Below are positions 49,796-60,100 of a stretch of 64,000 nucleotides of DNA, piece by piece. The first letter of the stretch is position 1; each line of letters starts with the position of its first letter. The stretch is taken from positions 35,316,576-35,380,575 of the forward strand of contig NC_053043.1 in NCBI RefSeq assembly GCF_003473485.1, in the 5' to 3' direction. The stretch is from Medicago truncatula (Eukaryota; Streptophyta; Magnoliopsida; Fabales; Fabaceae). The translations under genes were made by a program, and so were the position numbers. The notes beneath the pieces are model-generated. The model was given only the letters and a program-made list of their open reading frames with translations. It was not told where the DNA came from and did no database searches.

Positions 49796-50417
49796 GAGTG
49801 CAGATCCTCTCCATTTAGGGAGGAAATTGCAATCTCAATTTCTATTCAGAAAAAAAAAAAACATGAATTGTGGAAAAATAAGATATCAATGGCTGTGATT
49901 TACTTCTAACAAATACGCATATCAATTATTTATTTCACAAATAAAAAATAACAATATAATATTTCCTTACTCGTTTTCAGCAACACACCCTTCTTCTTCA
50001 ACCTTCACCGTCCGTACTGTGCATTTCCTCCTTCTCTGTTACCGAATTGTTCTGTTTACAGTTTAATGCTTTAAAGTTCTTTTTGTTGTATCTACATCTT
50101 TCAAATTTGAATTGGACCTCTGAGACATAAATAGACCAATTTCTTTTAGGGGATGAACAGACTCATTGTCATGTGACGGCGAAACGATTACGAATTGGAA
50201 CAACGATGGCAACACGAATACGAGTAGTAACAGTGACGTAACACAACTATAGCGGCAGGTGTGGTCGAGAGGAAGGGGCGTGGTTTTCTGTGTTTTTTTA
50301 ATTAAAAAAATTAAATTAAATCTTTGAATCAATCAGAGCCATTGATATCTTATTTTCCGTTTTTATGAATAGAAATTGACATTGCAATTTCCTCCCTAAA
50401 TGGAGAGGTCTGCACTC
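49796..50417. mobile_element. Non-autonomous Mutator-like element, copy 3, with perfect 9-bp duplication
   Basis: A 622-bp element in the opposite orientation to copies 1 and 2. It starts GAGTGCAGATCCTCTCC and ends GGAGAGGTCTGCACTC, flanked by CAAATTCAC at 49787-49795 and 50418-50426. This flank defines the true insertion site and shows that copies 1 and 2 sit at the same ancestral position (GTGAATTTG on the other strand). Confidence 0.85.
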
Positions 50418-50784
50418 CAAATTCACGCTACAGTTCAGATTAAACAATTAAGTTGTCTCCGCTTAGTTGATAGGGATATTGTATGTTATAGTTAAAGTCG
50501 AAGGTTGAATCTCATATATCTTAAGAAAGTGAATTTGTAACCATATGACGATTGCGTGTGAACCGAAACGAAAAGGAAATCTCTATACCAACCAAAGTTA
50601 AAGTTGTTGGCATTATCAAGATTTTATTATCTCATTTAAGTGTCTTTAGATAAAAATGTGACATAATTAAAGTTTTTTATTTTTTTTTATTTTTTTTTTT
50701 TACGAAAAACAAGATTCTTTTATATGATGAAATAAAGATAATACAATCAAAATAACTACATACGAGAATGCCTATGACCTTTGA

Positions 50785-51200
50785 AAATGGTTGCCTGATC
50801 CAATCAAAAGTTATTATGTCGACGGTGTTTATAAGATGTTTACCGCAATAGAATAGAATGTTGATAGGGTTCATGTTGATTCTATTTGACATAAACACGT
50901 TCCTCTAAAGGTTTCTTTATTTGTGTGTCGTCTTTCCTGCAATCGACTTCCAACAAAGGGTAATATTTTGTGTCGAGGTATTATTCAAGTAGAAGCTAAC
51001 AGTTGCGCTGATGGGTGTGCCATATAGTATCTTCGATAATGAAGCTTTCAAATTACACCATTGCTTGATAATGATTTTAATTTTGCTTTTGACCATGATG
51101 AATGGTGGCGCCATCATTTATCTTGCATGAGAATCACGTTGAAATTGTTTTGTTATTCCTACCGTGGGTTTGTTTTTGTTGTTTTGGCATCACCAACTTT
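50785..51200 (+). pseudogene. Decayed LINE zf-RVT fragment
   Basis: With frame changes the plus strand reads KWLPDPIKSYYVDGVYKMFT, then HKHVPLKVSLFVCRL, NRLPTKGN and RGIIQVEANSCADGC. That is the order of the zinc-binding region at the end of plant LINE ORF2. Several stops interrupt it. The left part is also found, inverted, at about 23655-23720 and, as a ~34-base piece, inside exon 1 of pseudogene A, so the YqgF duplications picked up LINE sequence. Confidence 0.75.
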
Positions 51201-51260
51201 GTATTTACTTTTTTTTAGCCTTCTTTTACATGTGTGGGGTATGCCACTTGTATTGGTTTA

Positions 51261-51997
51261 ATATATCTCATTTTGACTTGTTAAATAAACATGCATTTGT
51301 TTAATGCTCATATTCAAATAGCATTGATTATGGATATGTTAAAATAACAATCTCTTGTTAAAAAGAAAAGGAATAATTTGCAGTTTTTGAGAGTATAGAA
51401 ACAAATCAATAGATTCGTAGGAATAATTTGCACTTTAAAAAGAGGAATAATCTCGTGTTTGTGAGTTCAGTTTGGTTCTATTTCATTTAAACTGACTATT
51501 GTTTATTTTTTATTTTTTAAATAACAAGGTGCCACGTGGCAGCCCCTGATTGGTGAATGTCGCCTATCATTATTTCTCCAATGTCACTGAAGTGCTTCTC
51601 AAAAAATATGATACATAATAATAACAAGATATGCTGGTATATATGCACCATTAAAGACTATAGGAAAACATATAAACTAAAACATAAGTGTTCATCTAAC
51701 GGCGCAGTTTGTTGCCTAATTACCTTCTATTCATATATAAGTAATATTGATAGTAATGTATAGTTTTCTTTGTTCTATAATCTCCTTATTCATGATCATA
51801 ACCATGGGCATAGAGTACTGAGCTTCCAAGTTAATCTGATAATATTACCCCATAAAAGTTGATAATTAGAAAATATTAAAATTTATTAAACGAAATGGAA
51901 TTAAAAAATTAATCATGCGTGACACAAAAAAAAAAAAATTAAGAAGAAATTTACTTTTCGATCACCAAATCATATCTCTAAACGGTCTTAAAATTAG
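51261..51997. other. No gene recognised
   Basis: AT-rich sequence with a GCCACGTGGC palindrome at about 51531-51540 that has no adjacent gene. Nothing else can be supported. Confidence 0.4.
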
Positions 51998-52742
51998 TAA
52001 GTCGTATGTTTTCGATTGTTGTAAACCCAATACACATTGTTCATTTCTGTTGGGTCACACACACTCATGGAAAGAAACAAATTGGATTTTCAAGCGCTGG
52101 CTAGCTATAAATACGCCCACGATCCCATTAGGTATACCATTCATGAAAACAAATTAACAGATCAATGGTGTGATTCAATTGTATGCTTTGTTTTTGTATG
52201 TAGTTAAAAGCACTAAACTTATACTTATAAAACGTTTCTGTTTTACATGATTAGTTTTTTAAAGGCTAAAATATGGTTTTAGTTTCTGTTTTTTTGCAGG
52301 GACTAAAACCATATTTTAGCCTTTTTTAAAAGTTCTTTCGTACTTCTTCCCATGCAGAAACCATCAGCATTCACACAGCACAACAATGAACAAACAACAA
52401 ATAAATAAAGTTGAGAAAGCTAAGATTTAGTTGTTGTTTCTTCATCGTTGTGTTGTGCGAATGTTGATGGCGGATGGTTTCCTGCATGAGAAGAAGTAAG
52501 AAAGAACCCTTAAAAAACTAATCATGTAAAATAGAAATGTTTTATAATGAGTTTAGTGTTTTAACTGCATACAAAAACAAAGCATAGAATTGAATCACAC
52601 ATTGTTAATTTGTTTGCATGAATGAAATACCTAATGGGATCGCGATTCGCGGGCGTATTTATAGGTAGCTAGCGCTTGAAAATCCAATTTATTTCGTAGC
52701 AATATTGGGTTTGGTTTACAGCAATCGAAAACGTATGACTTA
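51998..52742. repeat. ~745-bp palindrome with a TATA box in each arm
   Basis: The left arm (51998-52400) and right arm (52431-52742) are reverse complements over about 310 bases, apart from an extra hairpin at 52261-52326 in the left arm. TATAAATA occurs at 52106-52113 (+) and 52656-52663 (-), both pointing to the centre at about 52415. Each arm therefore looks like the promoter, leader and first codons of the same gene (ATGCAG starts near the centre), joined head to head. The source gene is not in this window. A transcript across the centre would fold into a long hairpin. Confidence 0.82.
52261..52326. mobile_element. Tiny hairpin insertion in the left palindrome arm
   Basis: AGGCTAAAATATGGTTTTAG is followed after about 18 bases by its exact inverse. 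GGCTAAAATATGGTTTTAGT is a frequent end of legume MITEs. The right arm lacks it, so it inserted after the palindrome formed. Confidence 0.6.
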
Positions 52743-52817
52743 TCAAATTTTTTTTGAAGCTTCAAAAATCAAAATATTGATTCAAGAGAGAGGAATTATA
52801 AAAACTCAGTGGCTGTA

Positions 52818-53182
52818 AGCTGGCTTCATGTGGGAAATAGAGTTCACACTTTTGTTGCTGGAGACAAAAGTAATATTGAGAGTGATGAAATAAAAGTGGC
52901 TGGATATAAGCCTGACTCTGATCATGTTCTTCATGATATTGATCAAGAGGAAAAAGCTGAGAATCTTTATGACCATAGTGAGAAGCTTGCGGTTGCATTC
53001 GGGATACTTAATTTGAATGGACAGTCGATGATATGGTTTATAAGAATTTGAGAATATGTGGTGATTGTCACAATGCCATTAAGTATATGTCTAAGGTTGT
53101 TAGAGTGATTATTGTTGTTAGCGACCCCTTGAGGTTTTATCACTTCAAAAATGAAAATTGTTCTTGTAATGATTTATGGTGA
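52818..53182 (+). pseudogene. DYW-type PPR protein, C-terminal pseudogene fragment
   Basis: The plus strand encodes the end of a plant pentatricopeptide-repeat protein of the DYW class. WLHVGNRVHTFVAGDKSN is followed by VLHDIDQEEKAENLYDHSEK and AVAFGILN, then after a frameshift near 53030 by [20 protein letters not shown] and [13 protein letters not shown]. The HSEK and CxxCH zinc-binding elements of the DYW cytidine-deaminase-like domain are visible; the final DYW has become DLW. No upstream PPR repeats are present. Such proteins edit or process organelle RNA. Truncation and frameshift make this a dead fragment. Confidence 0.87.
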
Positions 53183-54011
53183 ATATTTCACTGATCCTAT
53201 CTGAGCATGTCTAACTCAAATTTCATTAGACTGTCGGTGACTCTCGTGTGTACGAACTCACTTGCCCGACTCTCTCCCACTTGCTTGAGCATCTCTCTAT
53301 GAACCCTCTCTTTGATTGTGTTCTTTATTCTCTCAAATTCATCTCTTTAGATCTCAGATAGCTCTCCTCTCTTTCTCTTGTCACATTTTCAAAGAAATTG
53401 ATTAATCAAAGGTATTGTGTTCATTGTAGTTCTATATGATTTTATTCTTTTATTAGCTTTTGCAATCTGAATTTTTGTTGCTCCATCCACGCTTTGTTGA
53501 GGTTTTGATTCTTGAGATATTTCTTGGTTTCAATTTTGCTTTCCAGAGGATATTGATTTTTTTCCTTCAATTCATTCAAAGTTAGTTCATTGATTTCCTG
53601 TTATACAAAATGAGATTTCACTTCAGAACTCATTTGTAATTGTAATTGATGATCTACTCCACTTCTCGAAAGAACAAGGAATGTAGCTTTTGTCAATGTT
53701 AAATTTTACAATCTTTGTGATAATGTTTGCTTTAAGCATATATACTTTATTATTCATACTTGTTTTTTTAAGAAGTGGAGTAGACCATCACTTATAAACA
53801 ATGCATGTTTTCTGTTCATGGATTAACATGTTGATAAACATTTTGGTGAACCTATAGAGAGATGCATGGTTATATAAACAAAGATTTTTCTTCAAATCCA
53901 CACAATATTTATAGAACAGAAGGAACTATGTCCACAAGTAATTGATGAGTATATCCTTCATTTTTAGAGCTACATGGAATATTGAAACACAAATAATCAA
54001 CTTAGCAGAGT
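53183..54011. other. No gene recognised; includes PSBR 3' flank
   Basis: AT-rich sequence. The part nearest 54012 is likely the PSBR 3' untranslated region on the minus strand. GAAGTGGAGTAGACCATCA at about 53773 is the inverse of GATGATCTACTCCACTTC at 53649, a small inverted repeat of unknown meaning. Confidence 0.4.
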
Positions 54012-56091
54012 CTATTGTGACAAAGCACTTGTGTTGTAGACAAGGAGTGCACCACCAGCTAGAAGACCAGCTAGAGTTACTGCCCAGATAGCCAAACCAG
54101 TCGTACCTGCAATTAATAAAATTTGTTATCATACTATTGCTAGGAAAAAAAATTGTTCTTTTGAATTTAAATTAGAATCAAGAAAATCATTGTATAACCA
54201 ACACGGTTTTGAAAGAGTTGATAACATGACTCTCAAAACAATTGTAATTTGTAAACAATAGTTAATATTCTAACACATTCATAATCATATTATAACATCA
54301 ACAATAGGTATGCTCATCAGTATACTTATTTTATCGGTTAAAACGAATTACTCAGTTCCGAACCGGTGAAGTAGTTGATTCAGTTCAACTAGTTGAACTG
54401 ATCGGCTGATCCAGTTATTAATACATTGCTTTAGAGGACAAGTAATCCCTACAATTCATGCTATTTTATCTTTTGGAGTCAATTTTAAGACATCAAAGTT
54501 ACCCAAAAAAAGAAGTTTCTTACCTCCAGTGTAGACATCACCGGTTGGAGACCAGTCCTTTGGCTCGTAGATAGGGCTGCATAATAAAACAGGAAAATTA
54601 CATTTTGATTTTTGAATAAGTAGGTCAAAGTCTATATAATTGAATGAAAATAGTTACTAAATTAAAATCAATATCCATAACATGAGAGACATTACTTACT
54701 TAATTAAATTGAACTCCAATTATTTTTTTATATGTATGAGCTACTAGAGTATCAGACCAAATATGAGAGACATTAGTCTTGATTACATAATAATGCATTA
54801 ATGATCATAAATCATAATAGTTTGATTCAAATTCAAAAAAAAAAAAAAAAATTGTTATAATTTTGACCACCTATATCATGATTGTATAATTGAGATGAGT
54901 TCCTCTCATTAAATAATTATTTCACTTAACTATGTTATTAAATATGTAAACAAAACTGGACCTAGAATTCAGAAAAAATGAAAGTAAGTTACCTGTATCC
55001 ATCAACATTAGCACCGTATTTGTCCACAAACTGGTAAACACCCTTTCCCTGAATAAATTTGAAATTCAGAAGTTAGAAGATGAGAAGAGATGAAAACTAG
55101 AAAGCCCAAAAGTATAAGGGACACTCAAATAATAGATAACAATGTTCTAGTTATCATAAACATGAAAGTTAAGTTAATTAATATTTTCTTTTCCTTTAAT
55201 GTATTTCATTAGATCCTATATAAAATCCACTTTACTTTATCTTGTGAGAAACTTTATAAAAATAAAAAAAAAATTATGCATATTCATAAATTGTATTTAC
55301 TACCTATATAAATAAGTGTTTAAATTAAACAATAAATCTTCAACTTAATCCCTTAAGAATCACTCTCTACTTAATCTCTGAATCATGTGAAATCCATTTA
55401 ATTAGCCTATGTGGTTAAGATGTTAAGGACTATAATGATAAATTTTCCTATACTTTAGATAGAAACTAGATAGAAGAGAGAAATTGTAGATCAAGAGGCC
55501 AAATCCAAAAGTTGAATAAATTACTATATCAGTTAAAGATTTTTTTGGTTTTAACCCTCTGGCATTCCCATGGAAATAAATCTTGATAATCCGTAGTTTG
55601 ATCAAAAGATAACTAAAATCTGACTTATGGTTATGGTTATTTCAAAGAAAGTTTATTAAGTTAAATACTTGAATTCAACCACAAGCCTATGTTAATATAT
55701 TTTATACTATTATATATGTTACATAAAATTCCACCAAAATAAATAAATAAATAAAATTAAACACACCTTTTGTTTCCTGCCAGAAGCATCTTTTCCATCG
55801 GGCAAGGCCATGCCACCTCCAGTTCCTAAAATCATATTAAAAAAATTAGAAAGTGTATAAAATAATCATAATCAACAATAATATATATGTATGCAATTGC
55901 ATGCATGTAATTGAACTAAGAAAAAAAAGTGGTAATGAATTACCATAAGGTGTGTCAGTCTTAATCTTCTTGACACCACTAGCAACAACTTTGAAGGGTC
56001 TTGAAAGGGCAGGTAGTCCTCTAACTGAAGATTTCTCAACTCTAAAAGGAGTTGGTTTCAAACTCACAGAAGCCATAACTGAAGATGCCAT
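54012..56091 (-). CDS. PSBR: Photosystem II 10-kDa polypeptide PsbR
   Basis: Five exons on the minus strand: 56091-55944, 55825-55767, 55048-54993, 54576-54524 and 54106-54012. Borders are GT-AG, the frame is kept, and the precursor is 136 residues, close to the ~140 usual for PsbR. The first ~40 residues ([20 protein letters not shown]) are a Ser-rich, basic chloroplast transit peptide. The mature part has [44 protein letters not shown] and [12 protein letters not shown], then a hydrophobic segment [20 protein letters not shown] that anchors it in the thylakoid. PsbR is a nuclear-encoded photosystem II subunit that helps stable assembly of the oxygen-evolving complex proteins. No defect is seen. 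Confidence 0.95.
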
Positions 56092-56145
56092 TTCAAATTC
56101 TTTTTTGGTAATTGGTATGGGCAACAAAACAAGGTCTTTTTATGT

Positions 56146-56200
56146 GATAATATTATAGAGTAGACACCATGGATTTGTGATTTTGTTTGTGCCACGTGGC
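56146..56200 (-). promoter_or_regulatory. PSBR promoter elements: G-box and TATA-like sequence
   Basis: GCCACGTGGC at 56191-56200, about 100 bases before the ATG, contains a perfect CACGTG G-box, the binding site of bZIP and bHLH factors in light-regulated photosynthesis genes. A TATA-like TATAATAT (minus strand, about 56147-56154) lies between it and the start codon, with GATAAT on the plus strand overlapping it. Function is inferred from position. Confidence 0.55.
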
Positions 56201-57151
56201 ATGTAATTTATGGTATATGAAGGATATGGTATTGCAAACATTATCTTAAAATAATGAGATTAAATTTTCACCAATGAATTTTTTGGCAGATGAAAACAAA
56301 CAAAATCCTCAAACTCATCTTGAGGGATCAGACGTGGATATTACCTCTTTTAATTATTATCCAGCAGAAAAAATATGTGAAAGGGGAAATGTTTTTGGTA
56401 CAAAGGTTTTAACTTTCCATTAAAAATATCAGATATAATTATACAAAAAGAATTAATTAATAAAATTCGTAGAGAACTTTTTTGGATCTCAAATAATGTT
56501 ACAAAAATTTGTCTATTCAGGGGACTAATATGATGAGTTTTGAGATTAATGATGGAATTAGTGAATTATTAGTTGCATACATATCTTCTTTTTTATGTAA
56601 ACAATTGGGAAATTTGACACAAAAATCAATAAAAACAACCACAAGCCTTGATATAATGGATAATTGAATACTGAGTTTTGTATGCCAAAGTTTTTGTGTT
56701 ATTTGTTTTTCCTTTTCTTAAAAGTCTCATAGTCCAATAAAACATAACTAATTAGTACCAAATGAGATAAGTCATTACAAACCAAACAAATCATATTAGA
56801 CAGCATAATAATGAAACCTTAAGACAGCGAGTGTGCAAATCTTTACACATACATTGTCATCACTTAACTCAAGACTTGCATTTTCAACAATATCATGATC
56901 ACAAATTCATAGCTATAGTAGACTAGCCTTGGTTGAGCCGTGAGCAATCGCCGCCGTGAATTTATAGTTCTCCCACCGTAATTTTTAGAACCTCCAATAT
57001 GTAGCTTTTGGTCCACCGTAATTTAGTATAATACAACCATGTCTTGAAAAAATATTAAACAAGTTTTCTCAGGAAAAAGTAAACCAGATTAAATTCACAC
57101 CCAAGTTTGGAGAAGTAGAAAAGATAATGTTCCAAGGCTTCAATCTTTCAA
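56201..57151. other. Intergenic sequence between two minus-strand genes
   Basis: AT-rich, without coding frames or clear repeats. The right part is probably the 3' untranslated region of the oxidoreductase gene. Confidence 0.4.
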
Positions 57152-60100
57152 CTATAAACAGCTGGAACTAATATCTTTAAGCCTTAAAGCTGCTGCCAAT
57201 CCACTGTCTATGGCACCTTCAACATTGGGACTAACACAGAAGTCACCACAAATGGCTAGTCTCTTGTTTCTGTCCCAGAGACATTTTTCCTCTTGGGCAA
57301 TACTAGCAGCTGGAAATGCGCTTCCCCTACAATACCAACCAACATTATTACAAAATAGTTCTCAACTTCTCTTATAGACCATGTTTGGATTGACTTATTT
57401 GAGCATATTTACTTATATATGCACTTCGACTTCAAGACAGTTCGGGAGAACTAACAAAAACAGCTTATGACATGTTCATAAGTTCTTTTCAGCTTATTTC
57501 CATAAGTTCTCCAAGATAGCTGATGAAAACAGCTTATAGATTATGTGAAAACAATTTAACCTTATTTTATCTTCTGTTAAAGATATAGCTTAGACATAAG
57601 TACTTATTTGGTAATTCCTTATGCTGTAAACACTTAATTAAGTTGTTTATCCAAACAGGACATAAATATGCATCAAATAATAGTATTAGTAATTTTTCTT
57701 TTTTATTCTCTTTGGTTTTAAATGTTAAAGTAAAAAAAAAAAACAGAACAAAGTAGTTAGAAAAGTATAATTTGATAAATAATAGCCCTTTCTGTGTGCA
57801 AGTCATATCCTACACCAATTCAGTTTGTAGAGCTATCTGAAAAGTTAGTATTCTTCCACTAACTAGGCAGTAATTATTATATGCTTATCTTAGACCGTGG
57901 TGAGTGGTTTGAGTAGAGTTCGTCAATAACTGGTTGGTTAGGGAGATATAATGTAGAGTTCTCTATATGATTTTGAAGAGAGATCTGTGATAAGCATTCG
58001 TGTGGTATTGTTTGTTTCAATTGGAGCTCAGAGCTTTCTCTGGCTTATGAAGGATCCAAACTTCTTATTATCTTTCGATTGCTATTCAGGATGGTTGGTA
58101 AGCCAGACTTCAAAGCTTAAAATGTCATGAGTTTGGGATTTACTTTCAGCGATGAGACTCGATAGCTTAAAATGTCACGAGTTTGGAATTTTCTGTTCAT
58201 TATTGCTGTTCTGTGATGCTTTAAGAGAGTTAGGTTTTTCTATTGAGAAAGTCAGGTCAAGCATAGATGTTGGCTTGATTCTACTGCCTTATTCTTTGGG
58301 TCATCTGCGTTTGGCTCACTCTATTCGGGGTTTGTGTAAATTCTGTTACTATTTTGATTTCGAATGTTTCAACTGAACTATGATTATAGGTTATGTGCAG
58401 AATGTTTAATACAGATGATTATCTCTCTTTTTCACGAAATGACGAAGACAGAATTTACTCCAAAATCTTTTCAGATAGTGCTCAACCATGATTGTTAAAT
58501 TTACAAAATGGGTCCATCTGTTAATAAAAAGCAAACATCTTGAGCAAAGCATTTGTCTCAGCAGCTCTGATAGACATGAACACCAAGTGTAGGAACATTT
58601 CACATTTCGGAGGCTTGCCCGTTATTTGATTCAATGAGTGAAACAAACACTGGCACTTGGAATACTAGATTTTGGTTTTGACCTCCATGGACACGGACAC
58701 AAAGCACTTCACCTTTTCAACTTACTTAACTTGCTATAGTAAGTTCAACAAAGAGATCCATGTTTTGGACCGGGTGCACTTAGGTATATACTTAGATAAT
58801 TACGGATGAATCAACATCCACTATCCAGTAAAGTGTTGTGCTAGATACTACATAAGCTATAGTCTAGAACTTGAGATAGTTCTCTCAAGGCTCTAACAAT
58901 CAAATGTAATGCTAGCTAGAAATATTATGTATGTCCATGACATGGGAATAGCATTCAACCAAGATTGACTTACCATCTATGGGCTTTCTTGAAAAAAGGC
59001 TGTGATATTTTAGTCCCTGTCCTTTGAAATTCTTGGAAAAGCTCTTCAGCCACTTTATTCAATGTAACGTCTGAGGGTTTCTTGAGTCCCGTTTGAGCAA
59101 TTATACTCTCTGCATATTCTGCTGTTGAATGAAGAACCCATCTTTCACTGTAAAATAAGGATGTCAACCTGTAAGCAATGAAAACTGAACTAACAATATA
59201 TACATATATGATCGAGTAATGCGACATTAAACGAATACCTTGTAGTAGAACGGCCTGGCTTCCTGCTATCACAGTAAGCCCAACTTAGAACTTTAGAATT
59301 TTTAATTGAGAAGCCTTTAACTGGAATCTGAACATAAAATTGAATTTTGTAGATTAAGATCCTTGATTTTATACCACAATAAATGGTCCTACTCCTATAT
59401 GGAAGATTAAAAATAGTCAACTAAGCCTTAACTTAATTATAGCCCTCTTTGGATAAACAAAATAATTAAGCGCTTAAAACATAAGTGCTTATCATATAAG
59501 TGCTTATACATAAGCTACTTTTATAACTACATAAAATACAATAACTGCTAACTTCTGTCCCATTTCATAACCGCTACATAACTTTTGTCTCATGCCCTCT
59601 TGGATTAATCACAATGGGAGGCCTTCTTTTTACTAACAATCTTACACAGACAAAATAAGGACAAACATCCCATATTTTACATTGTAATAGTCAATTCACA
59701 TTATATATTTTATGAATTTGCGAGTTACAAAAATTACCACAAATTTATTCCTGCCAAGCTATTTTCAGTTGTTTCAAACAGGAAACCAAGCTTCATAATT
59801 TCATGAATGAAAAAATGAAGAACAAATATGACATCAATCTTCACAGTTAAAAAAGAAATAAAGAATCATCACGCCAAAACCAAGCATGAGATGAAATGGT
59901 TTCAAAATCAAATGAACCATGTAAAACTCACGTATTTGCAAACTATAGAATATAACGAAGCTCAGAGTTGTATAGCATAATCATACCGTTGACAGAGGCT
60001 CTGCAAATGCCAGCATAACTGCGAAACATGGCCTAACAGGAAGATTGTGCAACTTTTCTGACAACTCAGGCAACAACTTTAAATCTGCATCCTCACAAAT

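Noticed and set aside
54350..54420. Possible transposon end with GAACCGGT and GTTCAACTAGTTGAAC words in a PSBR intron
   Set aside because: It is too short, with no mirrored end or target duplication that I could identify.
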